DNA of 64,000 nt from Corbicula japonica. Taxonomy: Eukaryota; Mollusca; Bivalvia; Venerida; Cyrenidae. Below the pieces are notes generated by a model. That model was not told the DNA's origin. It worked only from the letters and a program-made list of their open reading frames with translations, and did no database searches. The position numbers and the translations under genes were made by a program. The number at the start of each line of letters is the position of its first letter. The first letter of the stretch is position 1. Below are positions 34,956 through 46,650 of the stretch, in pieces. The stretch is from assembly GCA_038501625.1 (NCBI GenBank), contig JAZAYU010000012.1:558001-622000 (forward strand), written 5' to 3'.

Positions 34956-35417
34956 TCTATCCAAGTTGCATAGTTGATCAGACAGGATGTGTAGATGGTA
35001 GTAAAAAGGATTTTTCCATACATTTTCAGTTAAATAAAATCTTGTTTTTCAGAGTCATTATTCACTCCCAGTTGGATTTCATTCAAACTTGCATTGTCAG
35101 TATTATATCCGTATTATTCAAACTTCTGCTTGTACTGTCCGTATCATGCTTGTACATGTACATGATATAATGCACAAGCAAAATGAAATGAAACTCGGAT
35201 TGTCAGCTGGGATGTGTAGATTAACATTACAGAAAGAATTTTCCCTGAAACCTGTGTCACTTGTTTCAAATTGCTCATTCACTATCTTGTCAACCTGTTA
35301 CTCGATACGTAGTCCCGCTGCGTGACTTAAACAAGGGGGTCCTAAACATAAAAAAAATCTTTAAAACGTTTGTGGTAGGACTACTCCATACGATGAAGCT
35401 GTCGTCCCATTGGCCAA

Positions 35418-35582
35418 CAGTGTAGATCTAGGTCTACCAATACATCCATGCCATCTGATCTTGATCTACACTGATCACTTGAGATTTGTTAAGTTATTGC
35501 TGACCAGGAAGCAACCAGTGTAGATCTATATCGGACAACATGGATGTGCCAGCTGATCTACACTGTTCAAACGTGGTAAACC
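35418..35582. mobile_element. Degenerate TTAA-family palindrome (copy 1 side)
   Basis: ACAGTGTAGATCTAGG ... GATCTACACTG and GTGTAGATCTATATCGG ... GCTGATCTACACTG hairpins without intact TTAA ends. Allelic partner at 40845-40998. Confidence 0.6.
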
Positions 35583-35681
35583 CATATTATATTGTAACCT
35601 TAGTGCAAATAATGGTATATCTCCTTCATATTTCAATGGAACATGTACCGGTATTGCACTAAGGTTAGGATATAAGAACAG

Positions 35682-35827
35682 TGCCCAAGATCATAAAACT
35701 AAGTCTGGAGATCAGTCTCAAATCTCAAGATCTGATTGGCTGAAATGGCGACCAGTCGTCATTTCAGCCAATCAGATCCTTGAGATTTGAGACTGATCTC
35801 AACACTTAGTTTTATGATCTTGGGCCC
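35682..35827. repeat. CCAAT foldback element (copy 1 side)
   Basis: TGCCCAAGATCATAAAACTA mirrored by TAGTTTTATGATCTTGGGCC; inner arms CTGATTGGCTGAAATGG and CATTTCAGCCAATCAG. Near-perfect hairpin. Partner at 41111-41257. Confidence 0.88.
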
Positions 35828-36041
35828 AGGGTAAATTTTCACTGTGATTAGGATGCTTGGTATTGTAAACCCAACTGACATGCTACAGGTAGTGAGTGAC
35901 TCATGTCTCCCGTTACATGCAGTACATATTTATTTGTTATACTTGTCCTGACCAATACTGTTGCACAGATACATTCAGCAATAATTACTTGGTCTAAACA
36001 AATTTTATCGCAAACAATCAAAATGAATCATGCACAGACCA

Positions 36042-36143
36042 GGGCCCAAGATCATAAAACTAAGAGACCAGTCTCATTTTCAGCCAATCAGAAACTTGAG
36101 ATTTGAGACTGGTCTCCAGATTAAGTTGTTTGGTCTTAGGCCC
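36042..36143. repeat. Short CCAAT foldback element (copy 1 side)
   Basis: GGGCCCAAGATCATAAAACT to GGTCTTAGGCCC, with a single CAGCCAATCAG core. An internal-deletion form of the family. Partner at 41472-41574. Confidence 0.75.
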
Positions 36144-36250
36144 AGAATTATTCTTAACTTAAAAAAATGGACCAGGATTCAAGCTTACTATGTTACTTGT
36201 ATACAATGAATGTCATACCTGTGTATATGAATGATTTAATGTGTATAAAC

Positions 36251-36670
36251 TAGTGTTGGGATATCGGTTGCAAATCACAATCGATCATCAGTTGGAATCG
36301 GTTGCCACTTCCGATGTGATTTCACAGATTATAATCGGTTTATAAATCATATCTGTGTTACATTAACAAATGGTTTCTAATAAGTAGCTTACATAATATC
36401 CCTTATTATTGTGTGTTTGCTGATACTTTCTACATAAAGGTTGTTGTTCTAAGAACCAAAAATAAAACTTTTCGCTTGTTTTAATTTTATATGCACTAAT
36501 TAAAATGAATGAACAATGCTGAACAAAGAATACACACCCCAAAATACGTTGTTGATAATACTTAATGCCTAAAAGGCCCTTCTAATTAATTTTAATCATG
36601 ACTAGTACAAATATTGACCAAGATATGTTTAATTGTGCAGAAGTTTACAGGGGGGGGGGGGGTATACATC
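36251..36670. mobile_element. hAT-type MITE truncated by the gap
   Basis: Left end TAGTGTTGGGATATCGGTTG after GTATAAAC at 36243-36250. The complete copy is at 41682-42197. Confidence 0.8.
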
Positions 36671-37170
36671 NNNNNNNNNNNNNNNNNNNNNNNNNNNNNN
36701 NNNNNNNNNNNNNNNNNNNNNNNNNNNNNNNNNNNNNNNNNNNNNNNNNNNNNNNNNNNNNNNNNNNNNNNNNNNNNNNNNNNNNNNNNNNNNNNNNNNN
36801 NNNNNNNNNNNNNNNNNNNNNNNNNNNNNNNNNNNNNNNNNNNNNNNNNNNNNNNNNNNNNNNNNNNNNNNNNNNNNNNNNNNNNNNNNNNNNNNNNNNN
36901 NNNNNNNNNNNNNNNNNNNNNNNNNNNNNNNNNNNNNNNNNNNNNNNNNNNNNNNNNNNNNNNNNNNNNNNNNNNNNNNNNNNNNNNNNNNNNNNNNNNN
37001 NNNNNNNNNNNNNNNNNNNNNNNNNNNNNNNNNNNNNNNNNNNNNNNNNNNNNNNNNNNNNNNNNNNNNNNNNNNNNNNNNNNNNNNNNNNNNNNNNNNN
37101 NNNNNNNNNNNNNNNNNNNNNNNNNNNNNNNNNNNNNNNNNNNNNNNNNNNNNNNNNNNNNNNNNNNNNN
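36671..37170. other. Assembly gap, 500 N
   Basis: Exactly 500 Ns, a conventional placeholder length. Open frames crossing it are artefacts. Confidence 0.99.
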
Positions 37171-38050
37171 TTTTAAAGTTTCAGCTAACTAAACACTATA
37201 ACAGTAGAGTCATTCTTAACAAGAAATCAGTTTCTATATTGATTTCATCGTTTCTGTCAAATACAGGGCTCTCACTAGAGGGAGACTTGGGAGAAGTCTC
37301 CCAAAAGTGACAAGACTTCTCCCTGCTTTGAGTTGAGTTGACAAAAAGCCGTCAGTGCAGATCCGGTTGCACATAAATTAAAATGCATATAGAGTCAAAC
37401 CTGTTTTTAAAGACCACCAAAGAGAAAAACTAAAAGTATTCTTTGAAAGCAGATGGTCTCTGATCACAGGTGTATTTGTTACTTTTATTATATACCCATG
37501 AATGATTTTAGCATAGTGCATCGTAAATCCGCTAAATTGATAACTCGTCAGATTAGAAATTCCGTATCGAACAATGTCTAGCTTCCAGTGTTCTATGTGA
37601 CGTCATATACTAGTCACTCTAGGTTGTTGTAATTTTCCGGCACATAACGAACTCCAAAATAGGAAATTTCCGTCGCAGTTTTACAAACATTATGGTATTT
37701 TTACTCCATTCATAAATTTTCAATGCTATTCATAAATTTACTATTTTTATTTCTGCTATTAGGTAAAGCACATTTTTGACTGAAATTTTGTTGTTTAGTT
37801 TATTTAAATTTGTTTTGAGCGAGAAGGGTATATAATAAAAGGAACATTATGACAGTATGCATTCTGTAGGTTTGTATTATTTCTCGTTGGGTATGTAACC
37901 ACATCAACCTTTGGTCTCGCGCGATATTGTTTACATGCCCTACAGAATGCATACTGTTATAATATTCCATATATATCAGTTAGTGGAACAAATAAAATGT
38001 GGTCTTAATGCAGAGGTGGTCTTTGTCTTTAGCACAGGTTGCAATGTGTT

Positions 38051-38296
38051 TTAACCCTTTCATTCATAGATACACCTTTATTGCGTGGGCGAACAGTTCA
38101 GATCCAGATCAGCCTGTAATCTGTGCTGTCTAATCAGGATCTCAACTGTTCGCTTCTTGATTCGTTTGGTTGGTTATTTCTGACCAAAAATGCAATCAGT
38201 GCAGATCCTGATCAGACGGCACGGATGTGCCAGCTGATCTGGATCTATACTGGTTGCACATTTGTAAAAATGCATATATACGGAGGTAAGGGTTAA
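38051..38296. mobile_element. TTAA doubly palindromic MITE (copy 2 side)
   Basis: Allelic to 32304-32545 with a few substitutions and a short TTGG insertion. Confidence 0.85.
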
Positions 38297-38875
38297 AGGA
38301 AGTGATAATAAAGAAACATTAATTTTATGTAATTTTGTTCACTGTCAGTATAACCCTACTGATGATTACTATAACACATGCACTCTGAGATGTTACCTGG
38401 CAAAAAAAACAGTACAAGAATAACTCTGGAGAGACTTTTCAAATTATTCAAATTTCTGGTGTTCTGAAATCTAGGTACTGGTTTTTGTGCTGATTAATTG
38501 GTGTTTACTCAGGAACAATGGTCTGTTTGCTACATGCTATACAGAGATGTACTTGGAGTTTGTATTGTTTATGGGTTAAGGGTGGCTCTGTGTTGAATTA
38601 GCTGATCACAGAGCCAAGTATCAAGTAGAAGGTAAACCATTCCGACATGTGTTGGCCTTCCACAGCTTCCTTACTGTTGTTATTAATACATTGGTATTTA
38701 TAGATCATCCTGGAGTTGTGGTTAAATCATTTAGTGCATGCTTGTGTTTTAACCCTCAACTCTATGGGATATGGCTGTTTTCCATGGGGGGGGGAATAGT
38801 TTAGATCTGGATCAGCATGTACAAAATGCCATCTGATCAGGATCATCACTGTGCACCTTATGGTTCATTAGGTTA

Positions 38876-39790
38876 GGCCAGAGAAAATAAATTGTCAGAT
38901 TCTCATCCGGATTTTGGGAAAAAAAAGGGGCGGGTGGACACTTTTTATTTTCTATTTTTTTATTTACGAAATACCTGAGAATAGAAGTAAAAACTAACAA
39001 AAGTAGCAGGTTGTTGCCTATCCTTGCTTGAAAAGCCAAACCAGTCTTAAATAATGACACCATAGCCTTGGGTAAGCTTTGAAATGATGAACATTTTGTG
39101 TTATTCTTGCCATCCATATGTTTTTGTTTTTTTTACTTAATGATCTAAGCATCAGTATCTGGGATGGTCTAAAACCCCTTTCTATCTGGAACAGAATATG
39201 TTCCTATTTTTTTACCAATAAATTTTTTGGGGCAGGTGGTTTTCACTGCGGGATACCATATCCCGGATATTGCTCGATTTAATGAGGACTTTCATCACAT
39301 TTCGCGACTGTAAACGGAGAACACAGGTAAGTTTAGCGCCTATATTTTCCAACAACTTGCTATTTCATTGATTTCAATTGGTTTGAAATGTTTTCCGGTA
39401 GTATTTGTATCTCTGGAAGACATCACAGCAGAACAGGTTTTTGTAAAATTTATTAAATTACCCCTTAACGATCGGCTGCTCACTCGAAAATATTGACCTC
39501 GATGACTAAATAATCGTCAGAAATTATTATATAACTAAAAACAAAAAAAATGAATCGAGCATTTTTTCTCTTCTTAGCCCAAGTATGTTTAGTCCAAATT
39601 TCAGAGAAAAAAAATGAAACCCCAAAAAGATACAGACCCAAAAAGAAACAAAAAAGTGTACCGAGTATTGATTTTTAGTGTACCGAGTGTTGCTCATTGG
39701 CTCATTTTTAGTGTAATATAGAGCAATATCCGGGATACGGTATCCCGCAGTGGTTTTGGACAGGGGCAGGCGGGATGAGAAATAAAAAAA
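38876..39790. mobile_element. GGCCAGAGAAAA-type MITE interrupted by a second element
   Basis: Counterpart of 33124-33540, here split by the 39244-39752 insertion. Confidence 0.75.
39244..39752. mobile_element. 509-bp element with 32-bp TIRs and 5-bp GTTTT duplication, only in copy 2
   Basis: Left TIR (39244-39275) starts CACTGCGGGATACCATATCC; right TIR (39721-39752) is its inverse with one mismatch. GTTTT lies at 39239-39243 and 39753-39757; copy 1 has it once. CAC termini plus a 5-bp duplication are shared by Transib and RAG-like transposons, but the rest of the heptamer and the AT-rich target differ, so that assignment is only a suggestion. No ORF. Confidence 0.9.
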
Positions 39791-40844
39791 AAATTTTCTA
39801 TTGCCTTATATCTGACCAAGAGTAAAAAGGTACATTCTGATCAGATTGAATTGATGTGCCGGCTGATCTGGATCTACACTGTTCCAACTTGTATGCAATA
39901 AAACTCGGAGTAAAGGGTTAACCCTAAACTCTGTGGGATACAGCATAAATCCTATGTCTTGTCAGCATAGATCCAGATCAGCCAGAATAAGTTGGTTAAA
40001 AATCTACAAAAGTCACATTTTAGTTTCATTTTGTTATTTCTGACCATAAAGTGAACAGTGTAGGTCCCGAACACACTGCACAGATGTTGCACTAGATCTA
40101 AACTGGTTGAACATAGGATGCAAGTCACATAGTTGTATTGAAGCAGTTATAAATTTTCACTATACAAGGTTCCCAGTGCCTTATACAGTTGTTTTAAAGT
40201 TACTGTTCTAAAGGTGTTTTATACCTGCAGTACTTAATTTCTTTTAATTAATAAATAAATCATTATGCTACCGCAAATACAGAAATATATTCAACAGTTT
40301 TATATGTAACACTTTTTAACAGTTTTTGTATGTCCCACTGTTCATTTATGTCATCAAACTCCTTATTCACTATCTGGCAAATCTATCCAAGTTGCATAGT
40401 TGATCAGGCAGGATGTGTAGATGGTAGTAAAAAGGATTTTTTCATACTTTTTCAGTTAAATAAAATCTTGTTTTTCAGAGTCATTATTCACTCCCAGTTG
40501 GATTTCATTCAAACTTGCATTGTCAGTATTATATCCATATTATTCAAACTTCTGCTTGTACTGTCCGTATCATGCTTGTACATGTACATGATATAATGCA
40601 CAAGCAAAATGAAATGAAACTCGGATTGTCAGCTGGGATGTGTAGATGAACATTACAGAAAGAATTTTCCCTGAAACCTGTGTCACTTGTTTCAAATTGC
40701 TCATTCACTATCTTGTCAACCTGTTACTCGATACGTAGTCCCGCTGCGTGACTTAAACAAGGGGGTCCTAAACATAAAAAAAATCTTTAAAACGTTCGTG
40801 GTAGGACTACTCCATACGATGAAGCTGTCGTCCCATTGGCCAAC

Positions 40845-40998
40845 AGTGTAGATCTAGGTCTACCAATACATCCATGCCATCTGATCTTGATCTACACTGA
40901 TCACTTGAGATTTGTTAAGTTATTGCTGACCAGGAAGCAACCAGTGTAGATCTAGATCGGACAACATGGATGTGCCAGCTGATCTACACTGTTCAAAC
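40845..40998. mobile_element. Degenerate TTAA-family palindrome (copy 2 side)
   Basis: Allelic to 35418-35582. Confidence 0.6.
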
Positions 40999-41110
40999 GT
41001 GGTAAACCCATATTATATTGTAACCTTAGTGCAAATAATGGTATATCTCCTTCATATTTCAATGGAACATGTACCGGTATTGCACTAAGGTTAGGATATA
41101 AGGAGAACAG

Positions 41111-41257
41111 TGCCCAAGATCATAAAACTAAATCTGGAGATCAGTCTCAAATCTCAAGCATCTGATTGGCTGAAATGGCGACCAGTCGTCATTTCAGCCA
41201 ATCAGATCCTTGAGATTTGAGACTGATCTCAACACTTAGTTTTATGATCTTGGGCCC
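41111..41257. repeat. CCAAT foldback element (copy 2 side)
   Basis: Allelic to 35682-35827. Confidence 0.88.
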
Positions 41258-41471
41258 AGGGTAAATTTTCACTGTGATTAGGATGCTTGGTATTGTAAAC
41301 CCAACTGACATGCTACAGGTAGTGAGTGACTCATGTCTCCTGTTACATGCAGTACATATTTTATTTGTTATACTTGTCCTGACCAATACTGTTGCACAGA
41401 TACATTCAGCAATAATTACTTGGTCTAAACAAATTTTATCGCAAACAATCAAAATGAATCATGCACAGACC

Positions 41472-41574
41472 AGGGCCCAAGATCATAAAACTAAGAGACC
41501 AGTCTCATTTTCAGCCAATCAGAAACTTGAGATTTGAGACTGGTCTCCAGATTAAGTTGTTTGGTCTTAGGCCC
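41472..41574. repeat. Short CCAAT foldback element (copy 2 side)
   Basis: Allelic to 36042-36143. Confidence 0.75.
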
Positions 41575-41681
41575 AGAATTATTCTTAACTTAAAAAAATG
41601 GACCAGGATTCAAGCTTACTATGTTACTTGTATACAATGAATGTCATACCTGTGTATATGAATGATTTAATGTGTATAAAC

Positions 41682-42197
41682 TAGTGTTGGGATATCGGTT
41701 GCAAATCACAATCGATCATCAGTTGGAATCGGTTGCCGCTTCCGATGTGATTTCACAGATTATAATCGGTTTATAAATCATATCTGTGTTACATTAACAA
41801 ATGGTTTCTAATAAGTAGCTTACATAATATCCCTTATTATTGTGTGTTTGCTGATACTTTCTACATAAAGGTTGTTGTTCTAAGAACCAAAAATAAAACT
41901 TTTCGCTTGTTTTAATTTTATATGCACTAATTAAAATGAATGAACAATGCTGAACAAAGAATACACACCCCAAAATACGTTGTTGATAATACTTAATGCC
42001 TAAAAGGCCCTTCTAATTAATTTTAATCATGACTAGTACAAATATTGACCAAGATATGTTTAATTGTGCAGAAGTTTACAGGGGGGGGGGGGTATACATC
42101 GGTTTAAATTGATTATGGGATAATGACATCAATTATCAGCATCGGGAGGTTCTTACCGATGATTAATCGATGTCTTTCGATCATCGGCACATCACTA
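41682..42197. mobile_element. hAT-type MITE with 8-bp duplication GTATAAAC
   Basis: GTATAAAC at 41674-41681 and 42198-42205. Ends TAGTGTTGGG and (inverse of right end) TAGTGATGTG fit the hAT pattern, as does the 8-bp duplication. Internal 12-G run at 42081-42092. Confidence 0.85.
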
Positions 42198-42321
42198 GTA
42201 TAAACCCTTACTCCATATACGCATTTCATCACATCATGTGCATTAGATCTAGATCAGGCGGCGCAGTATCTGCATTGTTTTATGGAAGAAAAGATTAAAA
42301 TAAATACCAGTATATGAAGCC

Positions 42322-42444
42322 TTAACCCATTCCTGTACAGACACACCTTTATTGCTAGGGCGAACAGTTTAGATGTGCCGGCTGATCTGGATCTACACTG
42401 TTCGCACACGTGTAAAAATGCGTATATATCTAGGAAAGGGTTAA
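42322..42444. mobile_element. TTAA MITE, half-size deletion form
   Basis: TTAACCCATTCC ... GGAAAGGGTTAA ends intact; one of the two hairpins deleted (123 bp). Confidence 0.8.
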
Positions 42445-43670
42445 TGGAGAGAGAAACTATTATAAAGGTTAGATTTCCTGTGTAGACCCAGATTGGATTG
42501 CACATCCCCATGTTCAAATCAGGGTCTATACTGTTGGTTAGTTAGATAATAATTTTCTTCAATACACACCTAAGAACATTGAATGGACTGCCGCCCATTT
42601 AAAGATAGGGGATTCCATTACACTACCGGTGAAATGATATTGTATGCATCACAGTGGGGAATCTGCTGTTTGAACTTCATATAATATGCATATAATTCAT
42701 ATGTATTACTGCATTACAAAAGGGAAACCCAAGATAATCAAATCTGTGTACTTTCGTAGAATTAAATGTCTGTCACTTAAATGCAGTATGATTAAGCAAA
42801 ACCAATCTAATTTCATTTTATACTATTGAAGGCAGGTATGTTTAAAGCTATGAAATGCAAATCACACCAATTGTCATATTTGCAACCAGTGTAGATCCAG
42901 ATCAGCCTGAACATTAATTCAATTGGATCAGGGTTTACAGTGGTCATATGTAGACAATAAATTCTGTGAATAGATACAAGAAGAGACCATAAAATTAATG
43001 CAGTGCTTAAAAGATTAAAGCATAGGTTAGTGGCATACTGCTGTTATGTACAATTCACCTGTATATGCAATTAGTCATTGGAATAAAAAATAATTGGTGT
43101 TAAAATGCAATAAAAACTGAGGGGTATAATAGATAGGAATAATAGGAATAATCAGTTTTGCAATCAATTTTGCAATACAAGCAGGTTTCTCTCCCACTGT
43201 CCTATGTGAAAATGTTTAGAGTTTCCAGGTGCTTGCCCCCACCAACTCTCCCCCAATTTTGGGTACACTACAAAATAGCTTATCTATGCCCCTGTTTTAA
43301 TTTAATTGACAATTTTTCTTATAAAATATTTTTTTCATGGAATTTTGAAATTTCCTTATCCAGCTTATGATAAGATATGAAAGTTTTTCTATCACTTCAA
43401 ACTAATCAAAGACATTACCTTTTGAATGTTAATAATGTTAATAAAATAGTTGACTTCAAAATAGAGAAAAGTAATGCATTTTTGGAATATTTTTCATGAG
43501 CTGTGGGCCCATAAAGGGGCCGTCACACTATGACGTTCTGGTCAATGTTCTCTGAATGTTTTAATCGTTCAGACCAGATATTTAATTGTTCAATTTTGTT
43601 AAAGTTTGGGTTTGCACACTTTACCATGCACAAAATATGTGAAAAAAATACAACTCCACAGGGATCGGCT
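42445..43670 (+). other. ROCK intron 1: little recognised
   Basis: 42885-42950 has a worn GTGTAGATCCAGATCAGCC fragment of the TTAA family. Otherwise AT-rich. Confidence 0.35.
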
Positions 43671-43674
43671 TAGG

Positions 43675-43850
43675 CTGTGAGAACAGGGAGAAGTTTTTAA
43701 ATTTTAGGGAGAAGTTTTGGAAGTTTTCAGCTTTCTGTAAGAAACATATAGGGCAAAACTTCTCCCTTGGCTCATTAGAGGGAGAAGTTAAGGAAATTTT
43801 GGAGACTATTTCTCCCAAGTCTCCCTCTAATCCATTCCCTGCTCCAAAAT
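43675..43850. repeat. GGGAGAAGT-rich dispersed repeat
   Basis: Contains GGGAGAAGTTTT, inverted ACTTCTCCC and TCTCCCAAGTCTCCCTCTA. The last word is the inverse of one at 30053-30080 and 37275-37302. Confidence 0.5.
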
Positions 43851-43947
43851 AAAATATTACTATAGTATATTGAAGGACATTTTCACAAATTATTGCCTGG
43901 AAGCAGAACAAGGACTGAGGGCTTGTTGTAATATAGCAGATGTGTAG

Positions 43948-44934
43948 ATATCCTTTCCGCGCCCGACCCTGTTTTCCGAACGGATGTCCGTAACGTATTT
44001 AAACATGACAAAATTTTAACTTCCCAAAACCCGACCCTTTTTTGCTGGAGGACGCCCGAAAGGTATTTAAACGTGTGCTTTTTTCATGATTTTTAAACCC
44101 ATAACGGAAATCTGCGTAAATTTTTTTTAATGCCCGTTGATAAATGTATGTTTGAATAAAGCATATACGCTTTTGTCCGTTACCGGTATTCTACCTTTTA
44201 ATGAAATTCGGAATTTTCAACATGGTAAGAAACCTGATAAATAACTGTAAAACACGTTACGGTCTTTCTTCTGTAAAAAAGGTGGAAAATGCATATCAAG
44301 AATAGTGCGTTAAAATCCCGAATTTCAACGCTCTTTTACGTAATGGGTGAAAAATTCGGTTTATCGCAGGAAGACTGTAACGTAAAATTCCGTAAATTAA
44401 TTAATCTAATTAACAGTCATTAATTTTTATGCCATTGCAAAAAATGTCATTTTTAAATTATTACTAGGTAGATATAGGTATTTTTAAAAAAATAATGAAT
44501 AACTGTTTTGGAGCCACTTTTTTATTTTGACAATGAAAGATGAAGAAACAGCAACACATGTAATTAGATTTTTTTTCTGAAAATTGAACTTTTTAAAATT
44601 ACTAATTTTCTTATCAGATTATCTTAGTCACATGTATTCAATTTCTTACTAAATAATATTTGAGAGAAAATATGCGATGCGTTCAAAGGACTAATAGTGT
44701 TAAAATACTGATCGATAATTCCGTGTTCTTCTAATAAGCCACCAATGTAAGGACTTTTTTAAAAATGAGAAATAAATCGACGGGTTTCCGACGAAAAAAC
44801 AGGGTCGGGTTTTGAAAAGCGATTTTTTTTATATGTTTAAATACGTTTCGGGCGTCTTCCTGTAAAACAGGGTCGGGTTTTGGGAAGTCAAAATTTTGTC
44901 ACGTTTAAATACGTTATGGTCGTGGAAAGGATAT
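43948..44934. mobile_element. ~990-bp element with ~140-bp inverted ends
   Basis: ATATCCTTTCC at the left mirrors GGAAAGGATAT at the right. The arms continue through CGTATTTAAAC, CAAAATTTT, CCCAAAACCCGACCC and CGCCCGAAA. Inner region AT-rich, no ORF. Confidence 0.85.
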
Positions 44935-45193
44935 AGTCAAGTACCCTCCTATTTTCCTGCGAACCAGATAACAGCTTCAGCAGCATGGTTGCAATACTTC
45001 TGAGACTCGTAAATTTTACAATCGGCTAAGCTTAATAGGTTTGACTAAATGATGACCCAGGTTTAGTCTACTGAACATTAAGGAAGGTGAGGTCTTTCAA
45101 CTTTAGCTTGATAGTCCCATAACAAAAAATATTGAACAACATTGCACACATTGTGATTGCAATATAAATGAATGTGCGTGTTATTTATTTCAG

Positions 45194-45278
45194 GATGGAG
45201 TTGTGGCACTGGTTCGGGACCTGGATCATCAGGCCATCCGCAGTCGCAACAAGAGTGTCGAGCAGTTTCTCAATAAAT
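45194..45278 (+). CDS. ROCK: ROCK exon 2 (residues 32-60)
   Basis: Acceptor TATTTCAG, donor GTAAGTGA. Reads DGVVALVRDLDHQAIRSRNK then SVEQFLNK, aligning with the family segment before the kinase domain. Ends in phase 1. Confidence 0.95.
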
Positions 45279-45290
45279 GTAAGTGATACT

Positions 45291-45400
45291 TTAACCTTTT
45301 ACAGACAGGTTTTATCTCATGTGTGAGCAGTGTAGATCCAAAATCGGCTGGCTCATCTATGCTGTCTGATCAGGGTCTACAATGTTCCACTTTTGTGCCT
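45291..45400. mobile_element. TTAA-family left half
   Basis: TTAACCTTTTACAGACAGG, then GTGTAGATCCAAAATCGGC and an inverse GATCAGGGTCTACA. Begins 12 bp after the exon 2 donor. Confidence 0.6.
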
Positions 45401-45581
45401 GAATTAATATCTGATGAAAAAGGACTAGTGATTTATCATTTTATTTTGCTAGGCTCAAAATTCTTGGATATTTTGCACTACAAAATATAGGCAAATTTAT
45501 ACCCGGGCAAAATTACACCATATAATAACAATATGTCTAAATAGAAAAACGAAATTGTGTGAGTTAATGACCACACAAATA

Positions 45582-45806
45582 TATAACCCTTTCCTCCATG
45601 GATATGTCTTTATTGCGTGGGCAAACAGTGTAGATCCAAATCAGATGGCACATCCGTGCCGTCTGATCAGGATTTGCACTGTTCACTTTTTTATTTGTTA
45701 GGCGACCAGAGCAGATCCAGATCAGATGGCATGGATGTGGCAGCAGATCTGGATCCACACTGGTCACACATGCATAAAAATGCGTATATATGGAAGAAAG
45801 GGATAA
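45582..45806. mobile_element. TTAA doubly palindromic MITE
   Basis: TATAACCCTTTCC ... AAAGGGATAA; both TTAA ends slightly mutated. Two hairpins present. Confidence 0.8.
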
Positions 45807-46087
45807 TTAAAGGCTTTTACATGAAAAATTATCCCTGTGAAATTCAGTGATATGTGATATGTCAGTAGCTTAGCAACTGTAATTATTGTTGTTGTTTTTC
45901 TATCAAAGACTAATAAGTGGATGACCGTCCAAAATTGTTGTGTATTTATTTTGTATTAAATTTCTAAGAGCACAAAAGCCCACTACTAACTCGCGTTATA
46001 AAGTGAGGATAGATTAATGTTGAACCAAAGTGTTAACAGTACAGAAATATGTACAAACATCTATCATGCCAACTTATTTGTTTCCAG

Positions 46088-46188
46088 ATAAGCAGTCATT
46101 TGATGTGATCACAAAGAATCGTATGAGACATGACGACTTTAATGTCATCAAGGTGATCGGAAGAGGAGCTTTCGGAGAAGTGCAGCTG
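46088..46188 (+). CDS. ROCK: ROCK exon 3 (residues 60-93): start of kinase domain
   Basis: Acceptor TTTCCAG, donor GTACGTATG. Contains the glycine-rich loop GRGAFGEV at residues 84-91, preceded by DDFNVIKVI. Phase 0 at the end. Confidence 0.97.
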
Positions 46189-46245
46189 GTACGTATGTCC
46201 TCGTTGTTAAATGATTCCAATGTCTCTGTTTCCATGTATTCTGTA

Positions 46246-46358
46246 TTAACCCTTTACTACATATATTTAGGTTGTATTGCTGTGCAAAAGTGTAGATCCA
46301 GGTCAGCTGGCACAGATGTGCTGGCTGATCTGGATCTACACAGATCATACTAGGGATA
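46246..46358. mobile_element. TTAA MITE, half-size form
   Basis: ATTAACCCTTTAC ... GTGTAGATCCAGGTCAGC ... GCTGATCTGGATCTACAC ... AGGGATAA; single hairpin. Confidence 0.75.
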
Positions 46359-46409
46359 ACAACCATCTGTGTTGTTTGTGTAAATGAGGCTATCAGTCCT
46401 GTTATAAGA

Positions 46410-46508
46410 AAAATAACCCGTTACCGATGTCATGCAGTGATTGTTACGTATGTACTCTTATGAGTAAAATAACCCGTTACCGATGTCATGCAGTGATTGT
46501 TACGTATA
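46410..46508. repeat. Two-copy tandem repeat, ~55-bp period
   Basis: AAATAACCCGTTACCGATGT plus CATGCAGTGATTGTTACGTA occurs twice. Confidence 0.85.
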
Positions 46509-46524
46509 TCAGGGCTATCCGATC

Positions 46525-46650
46525 GCCCGTTTTTGGGGTTGTCCCGGTAAGCTCAATTGGTTGCGTCGCAGGAATTGCAGGGCTAGGCGCTGTTGCCGTG
46601 ACGGTGCAGGTTCACTCCCAGCTAGAGGCACTATCATTTTAGATCAGGCT
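46525..46650 (+). mobile_element. Possible tRNA-derived SINE remnant
   Basis: GTAAGCTCAATTGGTTGCG resembles an A box and GCAGGTTCACTCCC a B box about 60 bp on, in a GC-rich island. No tRNA fold closes. Confidence 0.4.

Larger units (their letters stand above)
29948..36670. repeat. Duplicated segment, copy 1 (left of gap)
   Basis: Matches 37171-42100 almost base for base apart from insertions of mobile elements at 30215-31676, 33865-34121 and ~34375-34955 that copy 2 lacks. It stops at the N gap just after a 13-G run. Most likely one haplotype's contig end rather than a real duplication. Confidence 0.93.
37171..42100. repeat. Duplicated segment, copy 2 (right of gap)
   Basis: Begins at the base matching 29948 and runs through the point where copy 1 stops (GGTATACATC at 42091-42100 equals 36661-36670), then continues into unique DNA. 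Carries one extra element, 39244-39752, absent from copy 1. Confidence 0.93.

Noticed and set aside
36598..37310. Three open frames of about 200 codons
   Set aside because: They run through the 500-N gap and consist almost entirely of unknown residues.
29948..42100. Genuine recent tandem duplication in ROCK intron 1
   Set aside because: The boundaries coincide with a fixed-size gap and contig-end overlap pattern; haplotype duplication explains it more simply.
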